Below the pieces are notes generated by a model. The model made no database searches, was not told the origin of the DNA, and was given only the letters and a program-made list of their open reading frames with translations. From contig CALAFS010000159.1 of NCBI GenBank assembly GCA_937892405.1, positions 1 to 33,533 on the forward strand: DNA of 33,533 nucleotides. The letters run 5' to 3'. This document shows, one piece after another, positions 1 to 7,206 of this stretch. The translations under genes were made by a program, and so were the position numbers. The stretch comes from an uncultured Clostridia bacterium (GTDB lineage Bacteria; Bacillota; Clostridia; Oscillospirales; CAG-272). Position 1 is the stretch's first letter. Each line of letters opens with the position of its first letter.

Positions 1-1
1 G

Positions 2-703
2 GAAGTGAAACGCTCGGATTTCCGCCCCGACGCGGACTATGTCCACATCTGCTATAACAATACCATCTACGGCACCAAATATCATTATATTCCCGATACG
101 GGGAACATTCCGCTCGTCGCCGATATGTCCTCCTGTATTCTCTCCGAGCCGATAGATGTCTCGAAATTCGGCTTGATCTACGCCGGCGCGCAGAAGAACA
201 TCGCCCCCGCCGGGCTGACGGTCGTCATCGTGCGCGATGACCTGATCGGGAACGCGCGTCCCGATACGCCCGCCATGCTGGATTATAAGCTCCTTGCGGA
301 GAACGGCTCCATGTACAACACCCCGCCGTGCTTTCAGATCTATATGGCGAAGCTCGTCCTCGACCGGATTCTTTCCGTCGGCGGGCTCGATGAGATGAAA
401 CGCCGCAATGAGCGGAAGGCGAGCCTGCTCTACGATTACCTTGACAGCCAGAGCTATTACACTGCCCCCGTGGATAAAAAGTGCCGCTCGATGATGAATG
501 TCGTCTTCGTCACCGGCGACGCCGAACTGGATAAAAAATTCGCAAAAGAGGCATCCGACCTCGGACTCCGCAATCTGAAAGGGCACCCCTCGGTCGGCGG
601 TATGCGTGCCTCGATCTATAACGCGATGCCCTATGAAGGCGTCGAAAAACTCGTCGCGTTCATGAAGCGCTTCGCGCTCGAAAACCCGCGTTTCGACGCC
701 TGA
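2..703 (+). CDS. serC: Phosphoserine aminotransferase, C-terminal part (start lies outside the window)
   Basis: SerC is a PLP enzyme that transfers an amino group from glutamate to 3-phosphohydroxypyruvate to make phosphoserine, in serine (and pyridoxal phosphate) synthesis in the cytoplasm. The frame is already open at the first bases, so the gene is truncated only by the window edge; about 233 residues remain of a protein usually near 360. The visible motif YAGAQKNIAPAG contains the lysine that forms the Schiff base with PLP in this family, and the later GLRNLKGHPSVGGMRAS segment matches the phosphate-binding C-terminal region. The GTG at position 5 is an internal valine codon, not a start. 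The gene ends just before a strong terminator, so it is the last gene of its transcript. Confidence 0.95.
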   Translation, partial: EVKRSDFRPDADYVHICYNNTIYGTKYHYIPDTGNIPLVADMSSCILSEPIDVSKFGLIYAGAQKNIAPAGLTVVIVRDDLIGNARPDTPAMLDYKLLAENGSMYNTPPCFQIYMAKLVLDRILSVGGLDEMKRRNERKASLLYDYLDSQSYYTAPVDKKCRSMMNVVFVTGDAELDKKFAKEASDLGLRNLKGHPSVGGMRASIYNAMPYEGVEKLVAFMKRFALENPRFDA

Positions 704-747
704 TTTCCGGGCGGACACGACAGAAAGTCCCCTTAAAGCAGAATAAA

Positions 748-806
748 AAAACAGAACAGAACCGCATAGGCGGTATGCCGTGCGGCGCTGTTCTGTTTTC
801 TTTTTT
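748..806 (+). terminator. Rho-independent terminator after serC
   Basis: A 12-bp perfect outer stem, AAAACAGAACAG (748-759) with CTGTTCTGTTTT (788-799), encloses a second CCGCA/TGCGG stem and is followed by CTTTTTT. It ends the serC transcript and isolates it from the sugar importer. The rest of the 704-1014 gap is AT-rich and holds only this element and the mglB promoter region. Confidence 0.9.
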
Positions 807-962
807 ATGCTGTCTTTTCGGACGGTAAAATTTTACCCGGCGCATAGGGCAAATATTCCGTTCCTTCCTTATTATATTATTTGCATTGTTTTGCCGCCAG
901 ATTCCATAATTTTTTGTACATTTCAAATAAAAAAACGCATTCCTTTTTCATTTTGATTGGGA

Positions 963-1005
963 TATAATATAGACAACGACGGAAAGTCGAAAACGAAACG
1001 GAGGA
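963..1005 (+). promoter_or_regulatory. Probable -10 element and ribosome site for mglB
   Basis: A perfect TATAAT lies at 963-968, 46 nt upstream of the mglB start, and GGAGGA at 1000-1005 is placed 9 nt before the ATG. No good -35 hexamer is seen at the right distance (the region is T-rich around 940-950), which would fit a promoter that needs an activator such as the AraC-type regulator encoded downstream. That dependence is inference. Confidence 0.45.
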
Positions 1006-1014
1006 ATCCAAAAA

Positions 1015-2085
1015 ATGAAAAAGCTCACAGCAATCCTACTCACACTCGCACTCGCGCTGACCGCTTTGCTCGGACTTGTTTCCTGCGCGGGCACGGAAGA
1101 CGGAGAGATCTCGGTCTTCTATTACACCAACGCGGATACCTATATTTCCAGTGTCCGCACCGCCATGGATAAGATCCTGACGGACGCCGGTCTGAAATTC
1201 CAGAACTACGACGCAAACGGAAGCCAGACCACCCAGACCGAACAGGTCACCACCGCCATCGCAAAAGGTTCCCGCGCCCTGATCGTCAACCTCGTCGATA
1301 CGAACTCCGACGACGCCGCGCAGAACATCGTCGATATGGCGAAGGAAAAAGACATTCCGGTCATTTTCTTCAACCGCTCGGTGAAGCAGTCGGTGATCGA
1401 AAGCTATGACAAGTGCGTCTTCGTCGGTACCGACTATGAAGAAGCGGGTCATATGCAGGGCAAGATGATCGGTGAGTATGTACTTGCCAACTACGACAAG
1501 CTCGACCTGAATGGCGACGGCAAAATCAGCTACGCCATGTTCAAGGGACAGGAAGGCAACCAGGAGGCGATCGCCCGCACCGAGTTCGCCGTCAAGGACG
1601 CGAACGCGATCCTGACCGCCGCCGGTAAGCCCGAGCTCGTCTATTACGATTCGAGCAACGCGAACAAGTACCAGGTCGACCAGAACGGTCAGTGGTCCGC
1701 CGCCGCGGCGAAGGACTACATGAGCACCAACCTCAGCCGCTTCAGCGAAGCCAACAACAACATGATCGAGCTTGTCATCGCGAACAATGACGAGATGGCG
1801 CTCGGCGCGATCTCCGCTCTTCAGGAGCTCGGCTACAACATGGGCGGTGAGAGCACGCTGATCCCCGTCTTCGGCGTTGACGCGACCGAGGCGGCGAAGG
1901 ACGCCATCAGAACCGGCTCGATGATCGGTACCATCAAGCAGGACGCGGAAGGCATGGCAGACGCGATCGCGACCGTCGTGCAGAACCTTCTTGACGGCAA
2001 GGCGAAGTTCGAGTCCGTCGACTCCGAGAAAGTGGTCGGCGACTGGAGAGTCAACATCCCCTACGCCACCTATCTCGGCGAATAA
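1015..2085 (+). CDS. mglB: Galactose/methyl-galactoside-type ABC transporter, sugar-binding lipoprotein
   Basis: This is the extracellular solute-binding subunit (family Peripla_BP_4) that captures a sugar for the permease encoded downstream. The 356-residue protein starts with a lipoprotein signal (lipobox LVSC, Cys24). The segment DLNGDGKIS matches the EF-hand-like calcium loop characteristic of the galactose-binding protein MglB, and IANNDEMALGA and VFGVDATEAA align with the MglB sugar-site motifs carrying the key Asn and Asp. The Trp that stacks on the sugar (QWSAAAAKD) and the Arg (AIARTE) are also present. The His-x-Asp that precede this Arg in E. coli MglB appear to be Asn-x-Glu here, so the preferred sugar may differ from galactose. 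The start is fixed by GGAGGA upstream. First gene of mglBAC. Confidence 0.92.
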   Translation: MKKLTAILLTLALALTALLGLVSCAGTEDGEISVFYYTNADTYISSVRTAMDKILTDAGLKFQNYDANGSQTTQTEQVTTAIAKGSRALIVNLVDTNSDDAAQNIVDMAKEKDIPVIFFNRSVKQSVIESYDKCVFVGTDYEEAGHMQGKMIGEYVLANYDKLDLNGDGKISYAMFKGQEGNQEAIARTEFAVKDANAILTAAGKPELVYYDSSNANKYQVDQNGQWSAAAAKDYMSTNLSRFSEANNNMIELVIANNDEMALGAISALQELGYNMGGESTLIPVFGVDATEAAKDAIRTGSMIGTIKQDAEGMADAIATVVQNLLDGKAKFESVDSEKVVGDWRVNIPYATYLGE

Positions 2086-2100
2086 ATCCCGTATCGGATC

Positions 2101-2127
2101 CCCGGAGCGGCACCCCGCCGCTCCGGG
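2101..2127 (+). other. Intercistronic GC hairpin between mglB and mglA
   Basis: A perfect 10-bp inverted repeat, CCCGGAGCGG (2101-2110) and CCGCTCCGGG (2118-2127), with a 7-nt loop, follows the mglB stop by 15 nt. There is no T-tract. Hairpins in this position are known in binding-protein operons to protect the upstream mRNA from 3' decay, which gives more binding protein than ATPase and permease. That role is inferred here. Confidence 0.7.
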
Positions 2128-2164
2128 AATTCCCAATCTTCAATCCGGAAGGCAGGTAATTCCT

Positions 2165-3697
2165 ATGAATGAAGCCATAAACGAAATCAAAAACCCGACC
2201 GCTCCGGTGCTGCTGCGCATGGAGGGGATCGAAAAGGTCTTTCCGGGCGTCCGTGCACTCGACGGGGTCAACCTGACCGTGAAAGCCGGTACGGTTCACG
2301 CGCTGATGGGCGAGAACGGCGCAGGGAAGTCCACGCTGATGAAATGCCTGTTCGGCGTCTACGCGAAGGACGGCGGGCATATTTATCTCGAAGGAAAAGA
2401 AATCAGCTTTCATAACGCCAAAGAAGCGCTGGAAAACGGCGTCGCCATGGTACATCAGGAACTGAATCAGGCGCTCAAACGCAATGTGATGGACAACATG
2501 TGGCTCGGTCGTTTTCCGACCGTGGCACGCGGTCTTCCCTTCACGAGCGAAAAAAAGATGTACGCCGCGACGAAAGAAATCTTCGACCGTCTCGGGATTG
2601 ATGTCGACCCGAAAACGGTCATGAGCAAACTGCCGGTCTCCAAACGGCAGATGGTGGAAATCGCGAAAGCGGTCTCCTATAACGCAAAGGTCATCGTATT
2701 CGACGAGCCGACCTCTTCTCTGACGGAGGACGAGGTGGAGCATCTCTTCCGCATCATCAATATGCTGCGCGACGAGGGGTGCGGTATCATTTATATCTCT
2801 CATAAAATGAAGGAAATTCTTGAAATTTCCGACGAGGTCACGGTCATGCGCGACGGCAAATGGATTGCCACGCGGGAGGCGAAGAACCTCACCACCGACG
2901 AGATCATTAAACTGATGGTCGGCCGTGAGCTGACGAACATCTATCCGCCGAAAACAAATACGGTCGGCGATGTGCTCCTTGAAGTAGAGCACCTGACCGG
3001 CATGTATTCCAAATTAAACGATGTCTCCTTCCGGGCGCACCGGGGCGAGATCATCGGTGTCGCGGGACTTGACGGCTCGGGAAGAACCGAACTGCTCGAG
3101 GCGCTCTACGGCACCGCCACGCGAAAAGCGGGCACCATTACCCTGGATGGCAAACCGATCAGAAACCGTTCCGCACGCGAGTCCATCAAAAACGGCTTTG
3201 CCCTCCTGACCGAGGAGCGGCGCGCGACGGGCATCTTCGGGATTCTGAATATCCGCGAAAACGCCACGATCTCCAGCCTCGACAAGGACAGAGTCGGTCC
3301 GTTCTTGAGTGAGAAAAAACGGAAGGAAAGCACCGATTGGGTGATCCGTTCGATGCATGTCAAGACACCGACACAGGAGACGAAGATCCGTTCGCTCTCC
3401 GGCGGCAACCAGCAGAAGGTCATTCTCGGGCGCTGGCTTCTGACCGACCCGACGGTGCTTTTGCTCGACGAGCCGACGCGCGGCATTGATGTCGGCGCGA
3501 AATACGAAATCTATCAGCTTATCATTGATCTTGCCGCGAAAGGGAAGACGGTTCTCATGGTGTCGAGCGAGATGCCCGAGCTTCTCGGCGTCTGCGACCG
3601 GATTCTTGTCATGTCCGGCGGTCGCCTTGCCGGTGAGGTCGATGCCGCGACGGCAACACAGGAAAATATTATGACCCTTGCCGCGAAATTTGCCTGA
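2165..3697 (+). CDS. mglA: Sugar ABC transporter ATPase, double-domain (MglA type)
   Basis: This 510-residue cytoplasmic ATPase powers the sugar importer; it is built of two fused ABC domains, as in MglA/RbsA/XylG. The first domain has a normal Walker A (GENGAGKS, residues 49-56), FDEPTSSL Walker B and a weak signature (LPVSKRQMVEIAKA). The second has the degenerate Walker A typical of the family (GLDGSGRTE) but a canonical LSGGNQQKV signature and LLLDEPTRGIDVG Walker B. The length is normal. An open frame extends back into mglB, but the first ATG with a purine-rich GGAAGG upstream (2147-2152) is 2165, after the intercistronic hairpin, and homology begins only shortly after it. mglC follows after 14 nt. 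Confidence 0.94.
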   Translation: MNEAINEIKNPTAPVLLRMEGIEKVFPGVRALDGVNLTVKAGTVHALMGENGAGKSTLMKCLFGVYAKDGGHIYLEGKEISFHNAKEALENGVAMVHQELNQALKRNVMDNMWLGRFPTVARGLPFTSEKKMYAATKEIFDRLGIDVDPKTVMSKLPVSKRQMVEIAKAVSYNAKVIVFDEPTSSLTEDEVEHLFRIINMLRDEGCGIIYISHKMKEILEISDEVTVMRDGKWIATREAKNLTTDEIIKLMVGRELTNIYPPKTNTVGDVLLEVEHLTGMYSKLNDVSFRAHRGEIIGVAGLDGSGRTELLEALYGTATRKAGTITLDGKPIRNRSARESIKNGFALLTEERRATGIFGILNIRENATISSLDKDRVGPFLSEKKRKESTDWVIRSMHVKTPTQETKIRSLSGGNQQKVILGRWLLTDPTVLLLDEPTRGIDVGAKYEIYQLIIDLAAKGKTVLMVSSEMPELLGVCDRILVMSGGRLAGEVDAATATQENIMTLAAKFA

Positions 3698-3711
3698 AGG
3701 AGGAACAGAAA

Positions 3712-4797
3712 ATGCCAACCGAAACCAAAAAACAAAAAAACCGCATAGGGCTCTGGTTTGAAAAATTCCGAGCGATGTCCCCTGCGGACAAACGAAGAAC
3801 AATCACCGATCTGCTGTTCAACAACGCCATGTATATCATCATCTTCGTCGCGATCGTCTATGTCGCGATCCGGGTACCGGCGTTTCTTTCCGTCTCGTCC
3901 ATTGTCAACATCATTTCCCTGACTGCCGCGAAGCTCCCGATCGCCCTCGGCATCGGCGGTGCGATCGTCCTGACCGGTACCGATATTTCCGCCGGTCGCG
4001 CAGTCGGTCTGACCGCCTGTATCGCCGCTTCTCTTCTGCAGATGACGAGCTATTCGAGCAAGATCTTCCCGAACATCGGCGTCCTGCCCCTGCCGCTCGT
4101 CCTTCTGATCGTGATCGCGGTCGGCGCGCTTATTGGCTTCGTGAACGGATTCTTCGTCGCGAAGTTCAAGCTCCATCCCTTCATCGTCACCCTGTCGACT
4201 CAGCTGATCCTGTTCGGTCTTGTGCTGATGTATCTGATGATCGGCGGCAACAACGGACAGACGCTTTCGGGTCTTGATCCCTCCTACACGAATTTCGTGC
4301 GCGGCACACTCTTCAAGATCGGCAATGTGTCGGTCCCGCGCTATGTGCTGTACTCGATCATTCTGACCGCCCTCATGTGGGTGATCTGGAACAAGACGAA
4401 GTTCGGCAAGAACATGTTCGCCGTCGGTTCCAATGAAGAAGCCGCAAATGTCTCGGGCGTCAATGTCTTCTGGACGATCGTGATGGTCTTCGTGCTTGCG
4501 GGTGCCATGTACGGCATCACCGGCTTTATCGAGGGCGCGCGTATCGCTTCCATCTCCGCGAATACCGGTTTGAACTATGAGTCCGACGCGATCGCCGCCT
4601 GCGTCATCGGCGGTGTGTCCTTTGTCGGCGGTACCGGTAAGATCAGCGGTATCGTGGTCGGCGTCTTCCTGCTTCAGATCATTTTCGTCGGTCTGAACTT
4701 CCTCTCCGTCGATCAGAACATGCTCTATGTCATCAAAGGTCTGATTATCCTCTTCGCCTGCGCGATTGATATGAGAAAATATCTCGCGAAGAAGTAA
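3712..4797 (+). CDS. mglC: Sugar ABC transporter permease (MglC type)
   Basis: This is the membrane channel subunit of the importer, a 361-residue BPD_transp_2 family protein. It has a polar N-terminus of about 35 residues, then many hydrophobic helices; GGAIVLTGTDISAGRAVGL and the cytoplasmic EEAANVSGVNV segment, which contacts the ATPase, are family hallmarks. It is slightly longer than RbsC-type permeases, as MglC proteins are. GGAGGA starts 15 nt upstream of the ATG. It completes a binding-protein/ATPase/permease set in the normal order. A short weak stem with a T-rich tail lies at about 4809-4845 after the stop but is not convincing as a terminator, so read-through into the next small gene is possible. 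Confidence 0.94.
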   Translation: MPTETKKQKNRIGLWFEKFRAMSPADKRRTITDLLFNNAMYIIIFVAIVYVAIRVPAFLSVSSIVNIISLTAAKLPIALGIGGAIVLTGTDISAGRAVGLTACIAASLLQMTSYSSKIFPNIGVLPLPLVLLIVIAVGALIGFVNGFFVAKFKLHPFIVTLSTQLILFGLVLMYLMIGGNNGQTLSGLDPSYTNFVRGTLFKIGNVSVPRYVLYSIILTALMWVIWNKTKFGKNMFAVGSNEEAANVSGVNVFWTIVMVFVLAGAMYGITGFIEGARIASISANTGLNYESDAIAACVIGGVSFVGGTGKISGIVVGVFLLQIIFVGLNFLSVDQNMLYVIKGLIILFACAIDMRKYLAKK

Positions 4798-4981
4798 TAT
4801 CGGAAAGCAAAAGCGTTGTCGTCGGATTTTCGCTTGTTTTTTCTCCTTTCGAACAAAAATACAAGGCAGAAAAGAGAAATGGCGAGAGGGAAGAGCCGCC
4901 GGAGTTTTGAAAAAATCCCCGCGTTTTTCCCCTTCGCCGCTCGCGGCAACCGAATCCTCACCCCGAAAGGAGTCATGCACC

Positions 4982-5332
4982 ATGGAACAAACCAACACCC
5001 CCCGTCAAAAAGGCGGACTGTACGCAAAGCTGAAAATGTCGGTAAAAACCGCGAATATCCTCGTGGCGGTACTGGCAGTTGCCCTGATCGGCGCCCTGAT
5101 TTTTGCGAGCCTGCATAACGGATTCACCGTCACTTTCGACACAAACGGCGGCACGGCGGTGGAAAGCGTGAAGGTTCTGCACGGTGAGACCCTCCCCGAG
5201 CAGAGCAATCCGACGCGGGAAGGCTATGTTTTCACCGGTTGGTATCTTGACCGCGCCTGCACAAATGCGTGGGACACCGCACAGGAGATCACCGGCAGTA
5301 TGACACTCTATGCCGGGTGGGAAGAGAAATAA
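4982..5332 (+). CDS. Small one-pass membrane protein with one InlB-type B repeat
   Basis: The predicted protein has 116 residues: a polar N-terminus (MEQTNTPRQKGG), one hydrophobic helix (about residues 20-42, VKTANILVAVLAVALIGALI) and a single InlB B-repeat/Listeria-Bacteroides repeat domain (Flg_new), recognisable from VTFDTNGG, PTREGYVFTGWY and MTLYAGW. The repeat is a small beta-grasp fold usually present in multiple copies on large surface proteins; a single copy on a lone helix is unusual. The start at 4982 is chosen because AAAGGAG (4966-4972) lies 9 nt before it; an earlier in-frame ATG at 4907 lacks such a site. It sits between the importer and its probable regulators, so a link to sugar binding or signalling is possible but unproven. 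Confidence 0.75.
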   Translation: MEQTNTPRQKGGLYAKLKMSVKTANILVAVLAVALIGALIFASLHNGFTVTFDTNGGTAVESVKVLHGETLPEQSNPTREGYVFTGWYLDRACTNAWDTAQEITGSMTLYAGWEEK

Positions 5333-5406
5333 TCATTGAGGTACCCCTTGCCGCATGGCTTTCCGCGTGGTGAGTTCTTTGTGCCCGGCAAAGAAATTTC
5401 AGAGTT

Positions 5407-5458
5407 CGGGGCAGCTCCGCATCGGTGAAAATCCGCGCGGAATTGCCCCGTTTTCTTT
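5407..5458 (+). terminator. Rho-independent terminator after the B-repeat gene
   Basis: CGGGGCAGCTCCGC (5407-5420) pairs with GCGGAATTGCCCCG (5437-5450) over 14 positions, with one G-U pair and one mismatch, and is followed by TTTTCTTT. It separates the mgl/B-repeat transcript from the regulator operon. Confidence 0.85.
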
Positions 5459-5531
5459 GATTAAAAAGAAATTTTTCGGCAGAATGTATTTTTCTTCTCT
5501 TTTTCTTCACATTTTTCTTCACAATTCATAC

Positions 5532-5560
5532 TTGATTTTTTACGAAAAAGATGGTATAGT
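5532..5560 (+). promoter_or_regulatory. Sigma-A promoter of the sensor/regulator operon
   Basis: TTGATT (5532-5537) and TATAGT (5555-5560) are separated by exactly 17 bp, and the -10 is preceded by TGG, giving an extended -10. It lies 34 nt upstream of the regulator start codon, so the leader is short. Confidence 0.8.
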
Positions 5561-5594
5561 AAAAGCAGTATGTGATGAAAAGGGGGACAGGACT

Positions 5595-7196
5595 TTGAAG
5601 TATACCGTGCTCGTGGTAGACGACGAGGAGGAACAGCGGCAGGCGTTTGTCCGCCGTGTACGCTGGGAAGCGGCGGGATTTGAAGTGGTGGGCGAGGCAG
5701 AGAACGGCGTGGAGGCGCTGGATCTCGTGGAAGAGCTGGAACCCGACCTGATTCTGACCGATATCCGCATGCCGATGATCTCGGGACTGGAGCTTGCGGG
5801 ACGGGTGCGCGAGATGCGCCCCGCGACGCAGATCGTGATTCTGAGCGGCTATGACAGCTTTGAATACGCCCGCACCGCAATTGATTACAATATCATCAGC
5901 TATCTTCTGAAGCCGATCTCCTCCGACGAGATGTCCGAGGCACTCTTTGAGATCCATCGGAAGATGGACGAGAGACTGGGACAGCTCTTTCCGCCGCAGG
6001 ATTCCGACCTTCAGGCACAGCTGAAACGCCTGCGGATCAACGAATTCCTGCTCCCTCTGCTCCTCGGCAGCAACGAGTCAAAGCAGAATGACGGCGAGCT
6101 TCTCGCCCGTGCGAAATCGCTCGGTGCGGTGGCGGAGACGGTGAGCACGCCGCGCTTCTGCGTGCTCGTGTCGAAGTTCAAGGGCACGGACGGAAGCTAT
6201 ATCGCCGATGCCCGTCACACGGACTTTATCGGGAATATCTTCGGCAGGCACGGCTTTGATACCGTCAGCCTGAGCGCCTATCAGCGCGTGATGACTCTCG
6301 TGACACTGCCCGAGGGGGCGAAGTTCCCGAACCTTCTGGAGCTGCCTCTGACCGAGACCGTACAGACCGCCCGCCGTTTGCAAAAGGAGCATTGCACCAT
6401 CGGCGTCAGCCGTGAATTTCATGCACTTTCCGACAGTTCCGACGCTTATTTTCAGGCAGTAACGGCAAGAAGGTATACCTCGGACGGCGCCGGTGATATC
6501 CGTTTCATCAACGACCAGGAGAAAAACGAGGAGTTCGCCATCGCCGAGGCGGAGAAAACCGCCGCCATGCTCGAACAGCTTCTCAAGGTCGGCACCGAGG
6601 AGCGCCTTTCGGATTTTGTCGAAGGGCTCTATCGGGGCAGTACCCCCGAGAATGCGAATCTCGTGGTGGCGCAGATCATCGCGACGGTCTGCCGCGTCGT
6701 CGGCTCTCTTTCGGATCAGCCGGACGCCATGCACCTCCTCTCCTCCAATCCGCTCTTCTCGCGCCTGACCGCCAACAGCTCGGAGGAGGCGATGAAGCAG
6801 GAGATCCTCGATCTTTGCCGACGGGCACAGACGCTCATCACCCAGTCGAGAAAAAGGGATTCCGAAGTCCTCTGCGATCGGGTGATCGAAATCATCGACA
6901 AGCGATATTCCGACGAGGATCTTTCTCTCGTGGGCGTGAGCGGAGAGCTGGCGGTCAGTCCGAACTATCTGAGCGCCCTGATCAAGAAGGTCAGAAAAAA
7001 GAACTTCATCACCCTTCTGACCGAGCGCCGTCTCCGGGCGGCGTACGATATGCTTCTCTGCACCAATCTGCGGATACAGGAAATCACCGAGCGGTGCGGT
7101 TACAGCGATCAGCATTATTTCAGCTATTGCTTCAAGAAATTCTACGGCGAATCCCCGAACCGTGTGCGTCAGCAAAAGGGCGACGCACAACTCTGA
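5595..7196 (+). CDS. YesN-type response regulator with AraC-type DNA-binding domain
   Basis: A 533-residue cytoplasmic transcription factor. Residues 1-120 form a receiver domain: acidic pair D9-D10, phospho-acceptor D56 (LILTDIRMP), the Ser of ILSG and the Lys of YLLKPI. A variable middle region follows, and the last ~100 residues form an AraC double helix-turn-helix (VSGELAVSPNYLSALIKK, then IQEITERCGYSDQHYFSYCFKKFYGESPNRVR). The start is a TTG at 5595 with AGGGGGA 7 nt before it; homology begins exactly there, and no ATG is available between the promoter and the receiver domain. The kinase gene follows after 10 nt. It probably activates the adjoining sugar genes when phosphorylated by that kinase; the target is inferred. 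Confidence 0.93.
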   Translation: MKYTVLVVDDEEEQRQAFVRRVRWEAAGFEVVGEAENGVEALDLVEELEPDLILTDIRMPMISGLELAGRVREMRPATQIVILSGYDSFEYARTAIDYNIISYLLKPISSDEMSEALFEIHRKMDERLGQLFPPQDSDLQAQLKRLRINEFLLPLLLGSNESKQNDGELLARAKSLGAVAETVSTPRFCVLVSKFKGTDGSYIADARHTDFIGNIFGRHGFDTVSLSAYQRVMTLVTLPEGAKFPNLLELPLTETVQTARRLQKEHCTIGVSREFHALSDSSDAYFQAVTARRYTSDGAGDIRFINDQEKNEEFAIAEAEKTAAMLEQLLKVGTEERLSDFVEGLYRGSTPENANLVVAQIIATVCRVVGSLSDQPDAMHLLSSNPLFSRLTANSSEEAMKQEILDLCRRAQTLITQSRKRDSEVLCDRVIEIIDKRYSDEDLSLVGVSGELAVSPNYLSALIKKVRKKNFITLLTERRLRAAYDMLLCTNLRIQEITERCGYSDQHYFSYCFKKFYGESPNRVRQQKGDAQL

Positions 7197-7206
7197 AGGA
7201 GGATCT

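Noticed and set aside
4809..4845. Possible terminator after mglC
   Set aside because: Only a 5-6 bp stem (AAGCG/CGCTT) with a T-rich tail; too weak to call.
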